From assembly GCA_030704615.1 (NCBI GenBank), contig CM060731.1:92672756-92736755 (forward strand): a DNA stretch of 64,000 bases. The letters are read 5' to 3'. Of the stretch, positions 48,430 through 59,259 are shown piece by piece. Below the pieces are notes generated by a model that ran no database searches, had not been told where the DNA came from, and worked only from the letters and a program-made list of their open reading frames with translations. Within the stretch, counting starts at the first letter, position 1; every line of letters begins with the position of its first letter. Both the position numbers and the translations under genes were made by a program. Origin of the DNA: Takakia lepidozioides (taxonomy: Eukaryota > Streptophyta > Takakiopsida > Takakiales > Takakiaceae).

Positions 48430-48726
48430 TCAGACAGCTTGAAGCAATTTTCCAGCTGCCACCCGATAACAGCCAGCCTTTTCCAACAATTTGGCAGCAT
48501 TGATCAAATCCCTAATTGAATCTGCCAATTCAGCAGCCTGTATGAAATTCCCAGCAACCTCTTCTATATGAAGAGGCTTGTGACTACAGTATTTTTTGAG
48601 AAAGGACTGCTGGGCATAACCTGCAATCATCGCACTCTGTGACACCACATTTCGTGAGGGTATCGCACAGCTGTGCAGATTAGCACAGCCAGCAACATTC
48701 AGGGGCAGCAACGTAGGTGATAGCAT
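48430..48726 (-). pseudogene. Chimeric fragment: PPR piece followed by TPR-like helical repeats
   Basis: The minus strand reads IPSRNVVSQSAMIAGYAQQ, a PPR (PLS-class) segment in which a usual Trp is Gln, and then EEVAGNFIQAAELADSIRDL and NAAKLLEKAGCYRVAAGKLL, which resembles the alpha-helical repeats of plant TPR/ankyrin (TRANK1-like) proteins. The two parts do not belong to one known family, so this is a fusion of fragments. Confidence 0.55.
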
Positions 48727-50371
48727 GCCAGTTGGGAGGAGAATGGGTGGTTACAGCAGCAATTGTAAGCGGTGTAGCAGGATGCGTTGTAGACATGGCC
48801 GATGATCTCGATGACTTGTGGCCAAAATGCTTGTATACTTCGCCACAGCATATCATAGAGTAGTGTTGGCGTAGATGCCCGAGTGGCTGGCTAACAATCG
48901 CCATTACAGCTCCAAACGAGAGGGGACGCAGGAGGGAAACCGAGTTACAATTGGAGAGAATATTGGCGATGCTGGTGTGTGTTGAATCAGCAGACAGAAG
49001 AGCAGCCCTCGGTCGCAAAGGGGGCTTGATGTGGGCAGGCTGATGGGGTGTGTTCAGAGCAACATCTGATACGGGTCCAGCTTTGATGATGTTAACATGG
49101 ACCTCCTTGCCCATTTCCTGGGCTGCCAGGCTCGCACATGCATTGCAAACGCCAACAAATGTGATGCGGTTGTGCTTCACTCCTTCCTGCACTATTAGCC
49201 CAGATGTCTCCAAAGCATTCTTACACCCATACTTGGTAAATCCTGCCATCGTTGTATTCCACGTAACCAGTACTCGTTCAGGCATTCTTTTGAAGACTTG
49301 GTGTGCAGCCATGGTACTCCTGCATTTAACATATATGTTGACAAGGGTGTTGAGTAGAAAAACGTTGGGCTTGAATCCAGTTTGGGTAATGTGAGAGTGC
49401 ACCTGCTTTCCAGCTTGCAGGCCTTGTATCTTGATGCACTTGTGCAGGAGACAAACATAAGTATGTCAATCTGCAGAAATGCCTCCTTCGCTCGAAGTCT
49501 GTAGAGCCTCTTTCAGTTGCCCTACCTCACATAGTGTCCTCACATGCCCGAAGGTGCCAGGAGTATGACAGACTCCCTCTCTTGGTCCTCTTTCGGAAGC
49601 TATGGTCATGGTGCAGGGGCCTGAGTTTAACAACTGTGCAGCTGCCACTGCATCCAGTTGACCATGTACGGCAGACTCTAAAATAATAGCCAGCAGACTG
49701 TTGTGGACGATCATTTCCAATGTGAGAGAATCAAACACAACCAGATTGAAATCAGCTCCGCAAAACTTAGTCCCACGAAAGATATGTGCGCTTGAAGTGC
49801 TCTTGAGACGGGTCACGTAGCAAATTCCATCTGTGAGAGCGCCGGAGGCAGCAGTGCTGGAGAGTTGGCCATGGCTGGCCCGGGCGGCGGGAGATTGCCT
49901 GTGAGGATACTCTGCAATGCCATCCCACTGTGCTGGATACCGTGGCCTGTCGGACACCTTTCTGCCTTGGACTGCAAGAGCAGTAACCTCGGTCTTCACA
50001 ATTCTGCGAGCCATTTCCACCGTAACATGGTGACTCCAGCCAGTCACAAGACAATAACGGAGGTGCTGGAATTGGAGCGGCCATAGAGGTTGGCCGCAAA
50101 GCCATGCAGCAGGATTTGTCGCAGACGTGACGGATGGAAGATGCATGGAGTAGTTGTTAGAAAGCTCCTCACGCAAAATAGGCAGCTCAAAGTGGTAGCA
50201 GTCTTTCGCAGAGGACGAAAGCAGGCATAAGACTGTGGCATTTGATAAACCAGAGTGAACACGCTCAGCACATACCAACTCGTGCTGTTTGGGGGTTGCA
50301 TTACATGTCGATAGGAGGAAGAGCGCAACGAGGAGGCCACTCGTTGAGGCGTGTTGCAGTTGCGGTCGCAT
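48680..50371 (-). pseudogene. Chimeric ORF with a PLS-class PPR fragment, one in-frame stop
   Basis: A single minus frame of about 560 codons runs from ATG 50371, interrupted only by TGA at 49466-49468. The first 270 residues begin with a signal-peptide-like LLVALFLLSTCNA and match nothing I know. Then come VRTLCEVGQLKEAL, HTYVCLLHKC and QVHSHITQTGFKPNVFLLN (about 49540-49340), VFKRMPERVLVTWNTTMAG and GKEVHVNIIKAG, which are PPR repeats of the RNA-binding organelle family. Substitutions at conserved sites (KCRS for KCGS, VLVTWN for NLVTWN) fit decay. The tail after about 49040 is again unrelated. The upstream end lies near the Mutator-type terminal repeat at 50780-50900. Confidence 0.65.
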
Positions 50372-50779
50372 TCGTAGCGATGGTTTGTTGGTGTTGATGG
50401 GGGTCGTGAATACATTGTGCTAGGCCTTGACCGGTGACAACCACTCAGAAAGATTCAGAAAAAAGATCTTAAAAGAAGCGCCATAAGCAAGCTGTAGCGA
50501 ATGTTGACTAAGCGTGAGAGGACGCAAGAAGAATGGTGCACAGCAGCACAGAACGCAGGAGCCGGGAGCATGGCGGCTGCCATGGCTGCATGTGGAGATA
50601 GGGCTAAAGTGGCAGGACCGCTAGAAAAAGAGTGACATAACAGGGGAAATAGAGCAAGAAATAGCAAAACCTAAGAGCGCTAGTTTAGCCGGCTATTTAG
50701 CAGACGATAGCGCGGGAGAGCGGTGCTCCGCCCTCCCGCTTTTGCGATGAATTACATGGTAGCCATATTATTCCACGCT

Positions 50780-50900
50780 TATAGGCCCTCTTTCTCGCCT
50801 ATAGGGCCTACTCCTCGCGCACTTGTGTCACGCTCCGCAAAGCGTGAGCTTGGGACTAAACCGTGAGCTCAGCTCCCAGGCTCACGCCGTAGCTACGCTG
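50780..50900 (-). repeat. Terminal inverted repeat of the same Mutator-like family
   Basis: Read on the minus strand from 50900 it begins CAGCGTAGCTACGGCGTGAG, identical over 20 bases to the left end at 28142, and shares GGGAGCTGAGCTCACG, CCTATAGGCGAG and GGGCCTATAA further in. The element would extend leftwards over the PPR-bearing region. Its other end was not found. Confidence 0.75.
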
Positions 50901-51420
50901 CGTTCTGAACTGCAATCATATCATACCAAACAGTAAGAATTTGATGTCTGGTTGCAATTTCATTTCACATGTTATCAGAAGAAGATCGCAAAGAGGTCAA
51001 GGCTGAAGGCATCGTTAAGCTTGTGAACTACAATCATATCATGCCAAAAATGTGCCTGTTTTCTCGCATGTTGGCTTTTACAGATCAAGCGCCAGGTCTG
51101 AGCAAAAAAAATTCATGTGTAGTTCCAATTACATTACATAGGTTATAAAAAAGACGTCACATAAGAAGATCAGAAAGAGGTCAAGGCTGAAGGCCTTCAT
51201 TGAGGTTTTGAACTGCAATCATATCATGCCAAACAGCAAGAATTTGATGTCTGTTTGCAATTCTAATTCACAAGTTATCAAGAAGGCGTCACAGAAAAAG
51301 ATCGCAAAGAGGTCAAGGTTGAAGGCCTTCATTAAGCTTGTGAACTACAATCATACCATGCCAAACATGTGTGTATTCTCTCATGTTGGCTTTACAGAGC
51401 AAGTGCCAGGTTTTCCCCAC
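50901..51420 (+). pseudogene. Repeated fragments of ribosomal protein eL27
   Basis: The plus strand at about 51260-51360 encodes KKASQKKIAKRSRLKAFIKL followed by VNYNHTMPN, matching the C-terminal half of eukaryotic eL27. Related partial copies occur at about 50983-51048 and 51152-51235, with another shred at 50905-50930. None continues into the family's C-terminal TRYTLDVDL. They are tandem-like pseudogene pieces, probably retroposed and duplicated. Confidence 0.7.
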
Positions 51421-51523
51421 GGAGATGGTGGTGATGACAGATTCTATGTTTGCAATAGGTACACTTTGTTGAGGAGAACCCGGGGAGGTCATTTCCAAAA
51501 ATTTCCAACCGACGTGCAAAAAA

Positions 51524-52152
51524 ATATAGGGTGTAATTTATTCACAAAAGATAAAAATTAGAAAACATTTAAAAGTAATAAAAGGGTACATTATATTGTG
51601 ATCAATGAATTTAAATTAATATAGGGTCTAAAATAATGACAGATTTTAATTTTTTTTCTTAAAACTAATATAGGGTTGAGATAAATATCTATGAAAAAAA
51701 CTTAATACTTACAAAAAATTAGTGGCTAGGTAGGATTCAAAAAATGAGAAGGAAGGCAGGGAGCAGGTGGAGCATATCGCGACAGCCTATTGATCTCCTA
51801 AATAGACCAACCACACCAGTTATGGTGTTATTAAACTACTTCTCAAAATCTAGAGGACAATTTAAATTCAAATATGATCATACCGACAACAAGTGGGTAG
51901 ATGTAGATTTAATTATTAGTTCAGTCACTATGACTTTCGATAGAGCGCAAAACGTTTATACTTTGAATGCGGATGATGCGAATGCTTTAAATGAATTTAT
52001 TTCAACCAAATAATAAATTCATTTGTCTTGTAAAAAAAATCTTTTATTGTATTATTAATATAGGGTGCCTAATATTTGTTTGAAACAAAAAACTATAATT
52101 AAAATAGCATGCCAAAAAATCACCATATTACAAAATTATGTAATTATAGGGT
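51524..52152. other. AT-rich island with five ATATAGGGT-type motifs
   Basis: ATATAGGGT occurs exactly at 51524-51532, 51619-51627, 51668-51676 and 52058-52066, and TTATAGGGT at 52144-52152, always on the plus strand. Base composition is far more AT-rich than the flanks. One ORF (51744-52013) lies between the third and fourth motifs. The motif resembles the initiating part of phage-type RNA polymerase promoters (TATAGGG), which is only an analogy. Confidence 0.7.
51744..52013 (+). CDS. Small ORF of unknown function in the AT-rich island
   Basis: An 89-residue plus-strand ORF with an ATG start, 68 bases after one ATATAGGGT motif and followed 45 bases later by another. The protein is basic at its N-terminus (MRRKAGSRWSISRQP) and otherwise mixed, ending DANALNEFISTK. 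It resembles no family I know. Codon use is AT-rich, unlike the host genes around it, which suggests foreign origin such as an organellar, plasmid or viral source. No membrane segment or signal peptide is evident. Confidence 0.45.
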   Translation: MRRKAGSRWSISRQPIDLLNRPTTPVMVLLNYFSKSRGQFKFKYDHTDNKWVDVDLIISSVTMTFDRAQNVYTLNADDANALNEFISTK

Positions 52153-52156
52153 ACTA

Positions 52157-52183
52157 AAAACGGCGGGAGTAACTATGACTCTT

Positions 52184-52240
<57 letters not shown>
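52157..52240 (+). rRNA. 84-bp fragment of nuclear 28S (LSU) rRNA
   Basis: The stretch CGGCGGGAGTAACTATGACT through TTAAGGTAGCCAAATGCCTC to GGATTAACGAG is the highly conserved 28S segment that includes the R2 retrotransposon target. One base differs from the usual CTCTCTTAAGG (CTCTTTTAAGG). The match stops abruptly after ACGAG, and what precedes it is the AT-rich island, so this is a transposed fragment and not an rRNA gene. Confidence 0.88.
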
Positions 52241-52241
<1 letters not shown>

Positions 52242-55136
52242 TACCCCCCTACAAAATACCCATTTATCTCACGTGCCCTATACAAGTGATAGGGAGTGAC
52301 TCCCCCGGGGAGGAGAAAGGTAGTTGTCACACCAAAGAGACTAGAAACGTGCTTCAAGAAAGTTGAAACTCGCAAGGTGTTTATGTATTCATGGAGGTTG
52401 GCGAGTATTTCTGTTTGTTTCAGCTCCGTTCTGGGACTAAGCATCACTGTTGAGGGCATTGCTTGTTGTCATGACAGTTTATCTTGGGGCCGTTCCATTG
52501 ATGACAGGAAACCAAGGCAGTGTTGGAGGACCGATGCCCTATTGTTTTCTGTAATGACAATTGCAATGCTGGGGATTCGGCCACCTGCAGTATTTAGACT
52601 GGCAGCTATATTCTGTAGAGTGTTGATGCACTAGCACTATCTGTGAGGATATCAAATAAGGTGCAGTCCATGGATGCTTTGGATTCAAATGTGAAGACAG
52701 CCACAGTTAAGCCACGGCAAGTAGCAGCTGTAAGGTTGCAGGAGTTGTTAGCTAGGCCATCCATTGAGCGTACTATGGTGACTTCTGGAGTAGTCTTGGT
52801 GGACAATCAAGATGGTATATTTTAGTTGGGTGGCATAACCGGGAGGAGGTATCGGCCACTACGAGTTTTATTGGACTTGGGAACATAACTATTGATGTTA
52901 GAAAGAGCGACAATTGTAGGCTGGGGTCTTACAGGGGCGGATTTAAAGCCTGTCCATTCCAAATTCAGACATCTTTGGGTGGTCCAAAGAAGGCACGGGG
53001 GATCACACGCCATGAGATCTTCATTCGACTACAACCAAATCATTCCACGGATGGCTCAGTCATGAGAGCCAAAGCTATTGTTATGGACACGATGTCGTAT
53101 GATGTGTTTGATGGTGGGGCTGTGTTGTAGGTCATGGGATTCATTCTGGACTTCTGGGAAGAAACAACATCCTACAGGCCAGGATGACAATTAGGGGATG
53201 ACCGACATACACTGCTTCTAGTGCAGTTTATTGATAATGTAGCTGTGGATCATAGGAACATGATGCCCACATTGACTGCATTTTCAATGGTGAGCTCTTG
53301 GAGGGCAACAACCATACAAAGAATAACCCACCACCTGATGAAGAAATGCAATTGGCTGCATACAAAGTTGATTTTTTTTAATTTTTTTTTTCCTCCTTAT
53401 GTACATGTTCATATGCCGCTGTGGGATATAGTTGGAAATCTGCAACAAATAACATGCCAGTGTGTATAGCAAGCATGGTAGGAGGCCTTTTCCATCGATG
53501 AATGAGGGGAGCTTGGTGACTTCACTTGGATCTCCTTGGTTCGCACCTTTAGACATAGTACCCATCACATAACAACCACCTCACTCAGGAATTTGCCTCC
53601 TAGACATATTTGGAGGCATGAACATTGGGCTTGTCATAATGTAATAAGCAAGAATCAAAGTACGCAAATATTTGCATGTAAAAAAAGATAAGATAATCCA
53701 ACGCATTTCCATGCGTCACATTGCCTTGCTCACACACTAGTATCTTGAGTTGTTGTCTCTCCAATGCTACCTCCTAGGGCCGGGCCCGCCCGCCGGCCGC
53801 CAAATATGGTATATAAAGTAGGGGAGGGTGCTGTATGGGGCCTCTCTAGCCTCTAATTCCTTGGCCTCCACTTAAAAATGGGCATATCTAACAAGCACCA
53901 TCACAAAATTATATATTAACTCAGTAAGTACCTAGGATACTATAGAATAGTATAGAAGGCTACATGTGGAGAGAGAGGTTCTTCTAGTAACTTGCTTATT
54001 CAATCTATTTCCATGAACCTACTCCCAACAAGGGGCTGGGGGCTGGTCATTATTGCTAGCTTCACTGGGGACGTAGTCCATTGTCTGTATGTCCAACAGC
54101 ATTGTTAATTCAAAGTTTAAGCAATTCGGGTTGAGGTCTTTCCATTTGGCACCATCAATTTTCCTTGTCCGTCAGTACAGCAGCCGGCCAAAACTTCAAC
54201 GCACACATGTCACATACCTCCTCAATAACCTGTGCGGCATGAACACCCACGAGTTTGATGTTGCTGCCTTTGCGTATCATTGTTGATTAAACTTTAAAGC
54301 CAGTTTTGGCCGTGCCACCTCATAATAGATTGTAAATGCTGTAGGTCGGCTGGACAGAAAAAGGCTGACACGGGTAGACTATAAATGGTAAAGAATGTGG
54401 CACCCCATAACGTTCAGTTTTAACCTAATTTGACTGAGGCAGTATTAAATTAACTCGGAAATAAAAAATCCAGCTTGTGCAAAATCAACGGAACACGGCT
54501 ATCACTGACCATAGCCACAGGCATGGCTCTCGAGTGATGGTGCTTGAATTTGCTATCAGAAATCTACCAGATCAATTAAGGTTACAATAATCCTAATAGA
54601 GAAAAAAATTTCTTGCACTTTCCACACTATTCTTTCATTGACACTGATCAGTTCCTTCTTCGTCAAAGTTGAAATGAATTATTTCACAAAGGATCCAGAT
54701 GGTTGTCTCTTTTTCTAAATATTCAAAGTGCTTGGCTTCTTATCAGCATGATAAACACTCCACTCTTTGAGGGGTTTGATGCATTGTTTGTTACAAACTC
54801 ATATTATAAACTCTCCAAGCATTTGTGTGCGTTGTTATGTTATGACATTTCTTTCTTTCCTTCCATCCTATGTGACTCTTAATGCTTCATGCTCTCTCTT
54901 CCTTCCTACTTTCTCTGGTGATTGAACAGCATTTGCAGTATCAGAGAACAGTTCTCCCTTTCTGCCTGAACATAACGAAGGCCTGTGCCATCAACAGTGA
55001 TTGACGAGTCAGGACAACACTGCAGTCAGTAAAAAGGACATATAAAAGTACTTCCCACCTGCAATAACAGCAGCTCACCGACTACCAATCCAATGAGGGC
55101 CGATGAGCCAGAAAGAGGATCAGGAAAAGGGAAGGA
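52241..55136. other. Intergenic, no gene recognised
   Basis: Small ORFs on both strands have no recognisable domain. A GC-rich patch (GGGCCGGGCCCGCCCGCCGG) at about 53778-53800 is followed by TATATAAAG at about 53811, which looks promoter-like, but I find no gene downstream. The left end adjoins the rRNA fragment. Part near 55137 may hold the 3' end of the LCB2 gene. Confidence 0.4.
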
Positions 55137-58100
55137 TCAAGACACATGAGGGGAGAAAGAAAGAGCTGGATGTTGACTTGTAAGAAGCAGGACCTGTAAC
55201 CCTTGTTGAAGATCTTCTCTGGTGTGTGCTGCAGAGATACAAATGCGTGCCCTAGATAGCACCAAAGGAGTTGCTGGAAACGACGCAGAAACAACCGCTA
55301 CCTGCACATCTGGAAACTCACTCCATGAAGACCTTATCTTATGGTCATAAGGAAAGAAATTTTCTTTATAAAAAATGAACGTTCCAATTGCAGGCACCAG
55401 ATGAAGCTTCAGTTCTATTGCATTTTAGAAGGAATCAGGGTAAGGGCCAATACAATTTGCTACAGATACACCACACAGAAAGTAAAGAGGTATACGTTAC
55501 GCTTGAGGCACTCGCGGGAGAAGGCCGGAATCTTGGCAGCATTGTAGAGCATGATTGGCATAATCGGCGAGTCCTCATCACCGAGCACTGCACATCCCAT
55601 TTTGCGAAGCTCACCCCTAAAGTAGTTGCTGTTTTCACGCACCGCTAGAAGCTTCTGGGACCCTGCAAGAATATGGAATAGTCACAGTAGCATTTTCAAC
55701 TGATTCTAAAGTGGGAACACAAGGGAGGATCCTCTCTGTATCTTCTCTCAATTTAGCTGGATGGCACTAGGTAGATGTACAAGATAGAACCTTTGATCTA
55801 TCATTAGCTCATGGGTATCATTAGCTCATGGGAGGGACAAACACGCAAACCTCGGTCGGTGCCGTCTTCACCCATAACAACTTTGAGGGCAGAGATGACT
55901 TGTTGCACTGCTGGTGGGGACATTGCCGTGGCATAAAGATGTCCTGGACTGACATACCTCAAATATTTCACCAGATCCTGCTACCTCCAGCCCAACCAAG
56001 CAACAGATGATCAAAGTACTCGAGGTGGAAGCAGTCAACTTATCAAATACATGGCAGCTACAAGTAGAGCACAAGAAGGGGGCGAACCTCAGACGCGGCG
56101 ATGTAGCCGCCACATGACCCAAATGATTTCGTGAATGTGCCCATCATGACATCGATGTCTGCCGGATTGACAGCCTGAAGCTCACAGATACCTCTTCCTC
56201 TTTTACCGATAGCTCCTATGCTGTGTGCCTCGTCCAAGTAGATGTATGCCTGTAGCAAATACTCTTAGAGAAACAGAGTGTGCAAGATTCTGAAGTTACT
56301 ACTAAGCATTATTACCCCTCCATAGTACCACTACACTCACACTGCTTATCCTCTTCAAAATTCCATATTACACATGGATTGGAATAGCTACTTCTACTTA
56401 CCAGAAAAATACGGCCCTTTCAAGCACCTGTTGTTTTCAACTACAGGATTCTGGGATAGGCAACATCTCATGCAGTGCCACTGAGTTGGACTGTTACTTT
56501 CCAGAGAGGGAAGTGGCACGGAGAAAATTACCTTGTATCTCTTGGTGATAGCCACAATCTCGGGAAGTCGGCAGAGTTCACCCTCCATGCTGTAGATCCC
56601 TTCCACCACAACAATAATCTTCTTCCAGGGCCTATGTGTTTGGGGATGACCTTTGGTGATGGCTTCCCGCATTACGTGCTCTAAGTGAGAGGGTGCTGCA
56701 AAGATACACAGCTGCATAGGTGGGAATTTCCTTACTTACCCATTCGTCACTCAAAGAGACCTCAGCCTTCTTTCTCGTCTCCTTCAATGTCTTCTAAAGC
56801 GGATGCTTCCAAATACTAAAATCCCAAGATACCATATGGTCATTTCCGTCCAAGTGGAACAGGGGATCACACACCCATGCACCTTGAACGCTTTTTTGAC
56901 ACAACTGAGAGTAGATCCAAAAAAGAGAGAACAAACTGCAAGCAGTAAGGGGTTTGTCATACTATTGTGTTGAAAGATTGCAACTTTAGCACCAGAGCTA
57001 CGAGCACCCGCCACAATTGATGAATGGTTTAGCGAGTCACTGATAATAAGTCCACCCTGCATTGCCAGAAAGGCGTAAAACTTCTGATTAAACCTTAACA
57101 TGCAATATATGCTGTTGTCTTTGTTAGCTCCTTCAGAACTATGAGCCTTCATTAGAGGACAAAATAATCATAGTGAAGACTTCACCTTGCTGATGAGAGC
57201 GGGGAGGGTTGTTGAATTTGTGGCAAACCCCATGCCATACACCATGGCTGCTGGCTTGCCCACAAATTGGGCAATTTGGTGCTCCAACTCTATATGCAGA
57301 ACTGTTGAACCTGCATGTATTGTCACGAGTAGTTGCAACACTGTTATGGCCACAACTAGGATTCACCAAGTTCACCCATCCTACCATGCTGAAGACATAA
57401 AACCACAACTGGCCTCTTCTAGACACTCTATTAAGGATGGTAAATGGAAAGCTATCCATGCATAGTTAAAATCATCTGCAGAGGAATGCCTGAAGAAAAT
57501 TTCAATTTGCTTCACAACTTTTAAGTGACCTGCAGACATGCACAAAAGTTGTACCAAATCAGTGACGTGTTTGTCTACTACAATCAGATCCCAACGCAGC
57601 CTGCAAAACTCAACCATGTCAGAGAACGGAGGAAAGACAAACTCACCGCCTTCTACACGGCTGGCACAAGTGCTGGCAGCAAATTTTTCGAGAGAATCAA
57701 CCACACGTGGCGTGCAATACTCATCCTGAGCGGCAAAGCCTAGATAGTTGTACGACCCCAGGTTTAGACATTTACGTGTCTTGTTTGTCCGGCTGCAATA
57801 TTGCATGGTCATTTGCATGGTCAAATATTCGAGTACAAATTACCCGTGGTCTTTTGCAGGGTCAAGTTGGAACAGATGTACCAACATTGAGCAAATCGTG
57901 CTTCAGCAGGACTCAATGATGAAGCCATGATACTCCATGTTGGAGTTCGAAGGTGAGAACTCACATCGGCAGGCGGCAAAAGTCAAGAAACACACAGGAA
58001 CTCTTAAGAACTAATTGGCTGGGAACCCTTTTCAACATCTTGGAGTGAGCAAGTCATGGACAAGTTTGGTCCTTGAGGACTTGTTTGCAGTTATGATACA

Positions 58101-59259
58101 ATGGTTGGATCTTGTGGCCCGAAGTTTGAGGAAAATCACCCACACGAAGGTCTTATTATTGTCATTTGAGACCCGCTCGACGACCTCGATCCAGCAATTG
58201 GGCGCACTAGCGATTGGTCGGTTGAAACAGTCCTGACACAGACCAGAATACTTAGTTTTTGGGCATACACTCTACTGTTTGCTTTGCAGGAAATACCCAT
58301 CTTGAATTGAGGGACCACCTGAATGCGGCGATACAACCTTCTTGTGAAGAAATCTTCATAGTCATTGCAAAGGGGGGCATACCCCTGCTCACATGCCAAC
58401 ACAAAACACCTTCAGAAATCTACACCAGGAGCTACTCAACCCGGTACAAGAGAGGGGGAGACAGATATCCTACACTTCCAGGACCTGCCTTTCTTCTGGA
58501 TTGGCAGACAGATCTCCGCCACAAGGAAAACCTGCAGCTTACTCCCGCATCCTACAATCCTACAATCCAATCGAGCCTTCCCTCTCACTGAATTTAGTCA
58601 GGGCCTCACAGTGGACCATCACTACGGGCTATGCTGCTAGTGTTGGAGAGTATTAAGCTCATTACAATAAATGTGTGGTCATACCCTCCTGATTAGGTGA
58701 CAATTTTAATCTCAGTTTCACACCTCGTAAGGGTGTCTTAACCTGATGACCAGGTTTTGCTTGATCTGGTGCAGGACACTTGTGTGACAGTGGCACAAAA
58801 TAGTCAGATTAACGACATCCTGGATAGGTGTTACCGTTAGAACTCATTGTGTGAGAGACAGAAAAGAAAGAAACTTATGACGTTCACAAGGACCCCCAGG
58901 GCATGGGACAAAGTAGAACAACAAGAAAACCACCTAAGAAACATTAGAGAGGGATGAGCTTGGAGAGAGGGGAGCTCATCGTATCATTCATCCCCACGGC
59001 GTTATAGCCATGGCCCTCAGACTCAACCGTCAAAATCACAAGAGGAGTGATACACTCTCACACAGCTTGGATCAGCATGAGTTTGACATATTATACAACA
59101 CGATAAAGAGAAAACAATGTTGGAAGAGGAAGGGAGACCTGCCTGAGCATGCTCGGGTTTCACGCGACCACGAACAAAGTCGCGCATGCAGCCCAGCATA
59201 AACAGTAAGGAAAAAGCGAAGAAGGTAGTCAATGCCTCATAATATGGAGCTTTTACCAT
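55137..59259 (-). CDS. LCB2: Serine palmitoyltransferase subunit LCB2-like, eleven exons, one frame break
   Basis: This PLP enzyme joins serine and palmitoyl-CoA, the first step of sphingolipid synthesis, at the ER. Exons: 59164-59259 ([20 protein letters not shown], membrane anchor), 58319-58384 ([20 protein letters not shown]), 58144-58231, 57647-57792 ([19 protein letters not shown]), 57186-57310 ([18 protein letters not shown]), 56963-57056 ([19 protein letters not shown]), 56532-56695 ([18 protein letters not shown]), 56088-56249 ([17 protein letters not shown] and [13 protein letters not shown] with the PLP lysine), 55851-55977, 55496-55662 and 55137-55301. Joins are in phase except exon 3, where one base is missing at about 58200 (GCGCCAATTGC), so [11 protein letters not shown] runs out of frame before [16 protein letters not shown]. 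The C-terminus is also unlike the family: after EDLQQGLQ it reads into the putative intron to a stop at 55137. About 466 residues would result, against about 490. Confidence 0.88.

Noticed and set aside
52157-52240. Group I intron or active R2 element at the rRNA segment
   Set aside because: The 28S match runs uninterrupted across the R2 site and known intron sites, and no intron core or reverse transcriptase adjoins it.
53878-53930. Start of a ribosomal protein eS8 gene (MGIS)
   Set aside because: Only the first four residues agree and the frame stops after about 13 codons.
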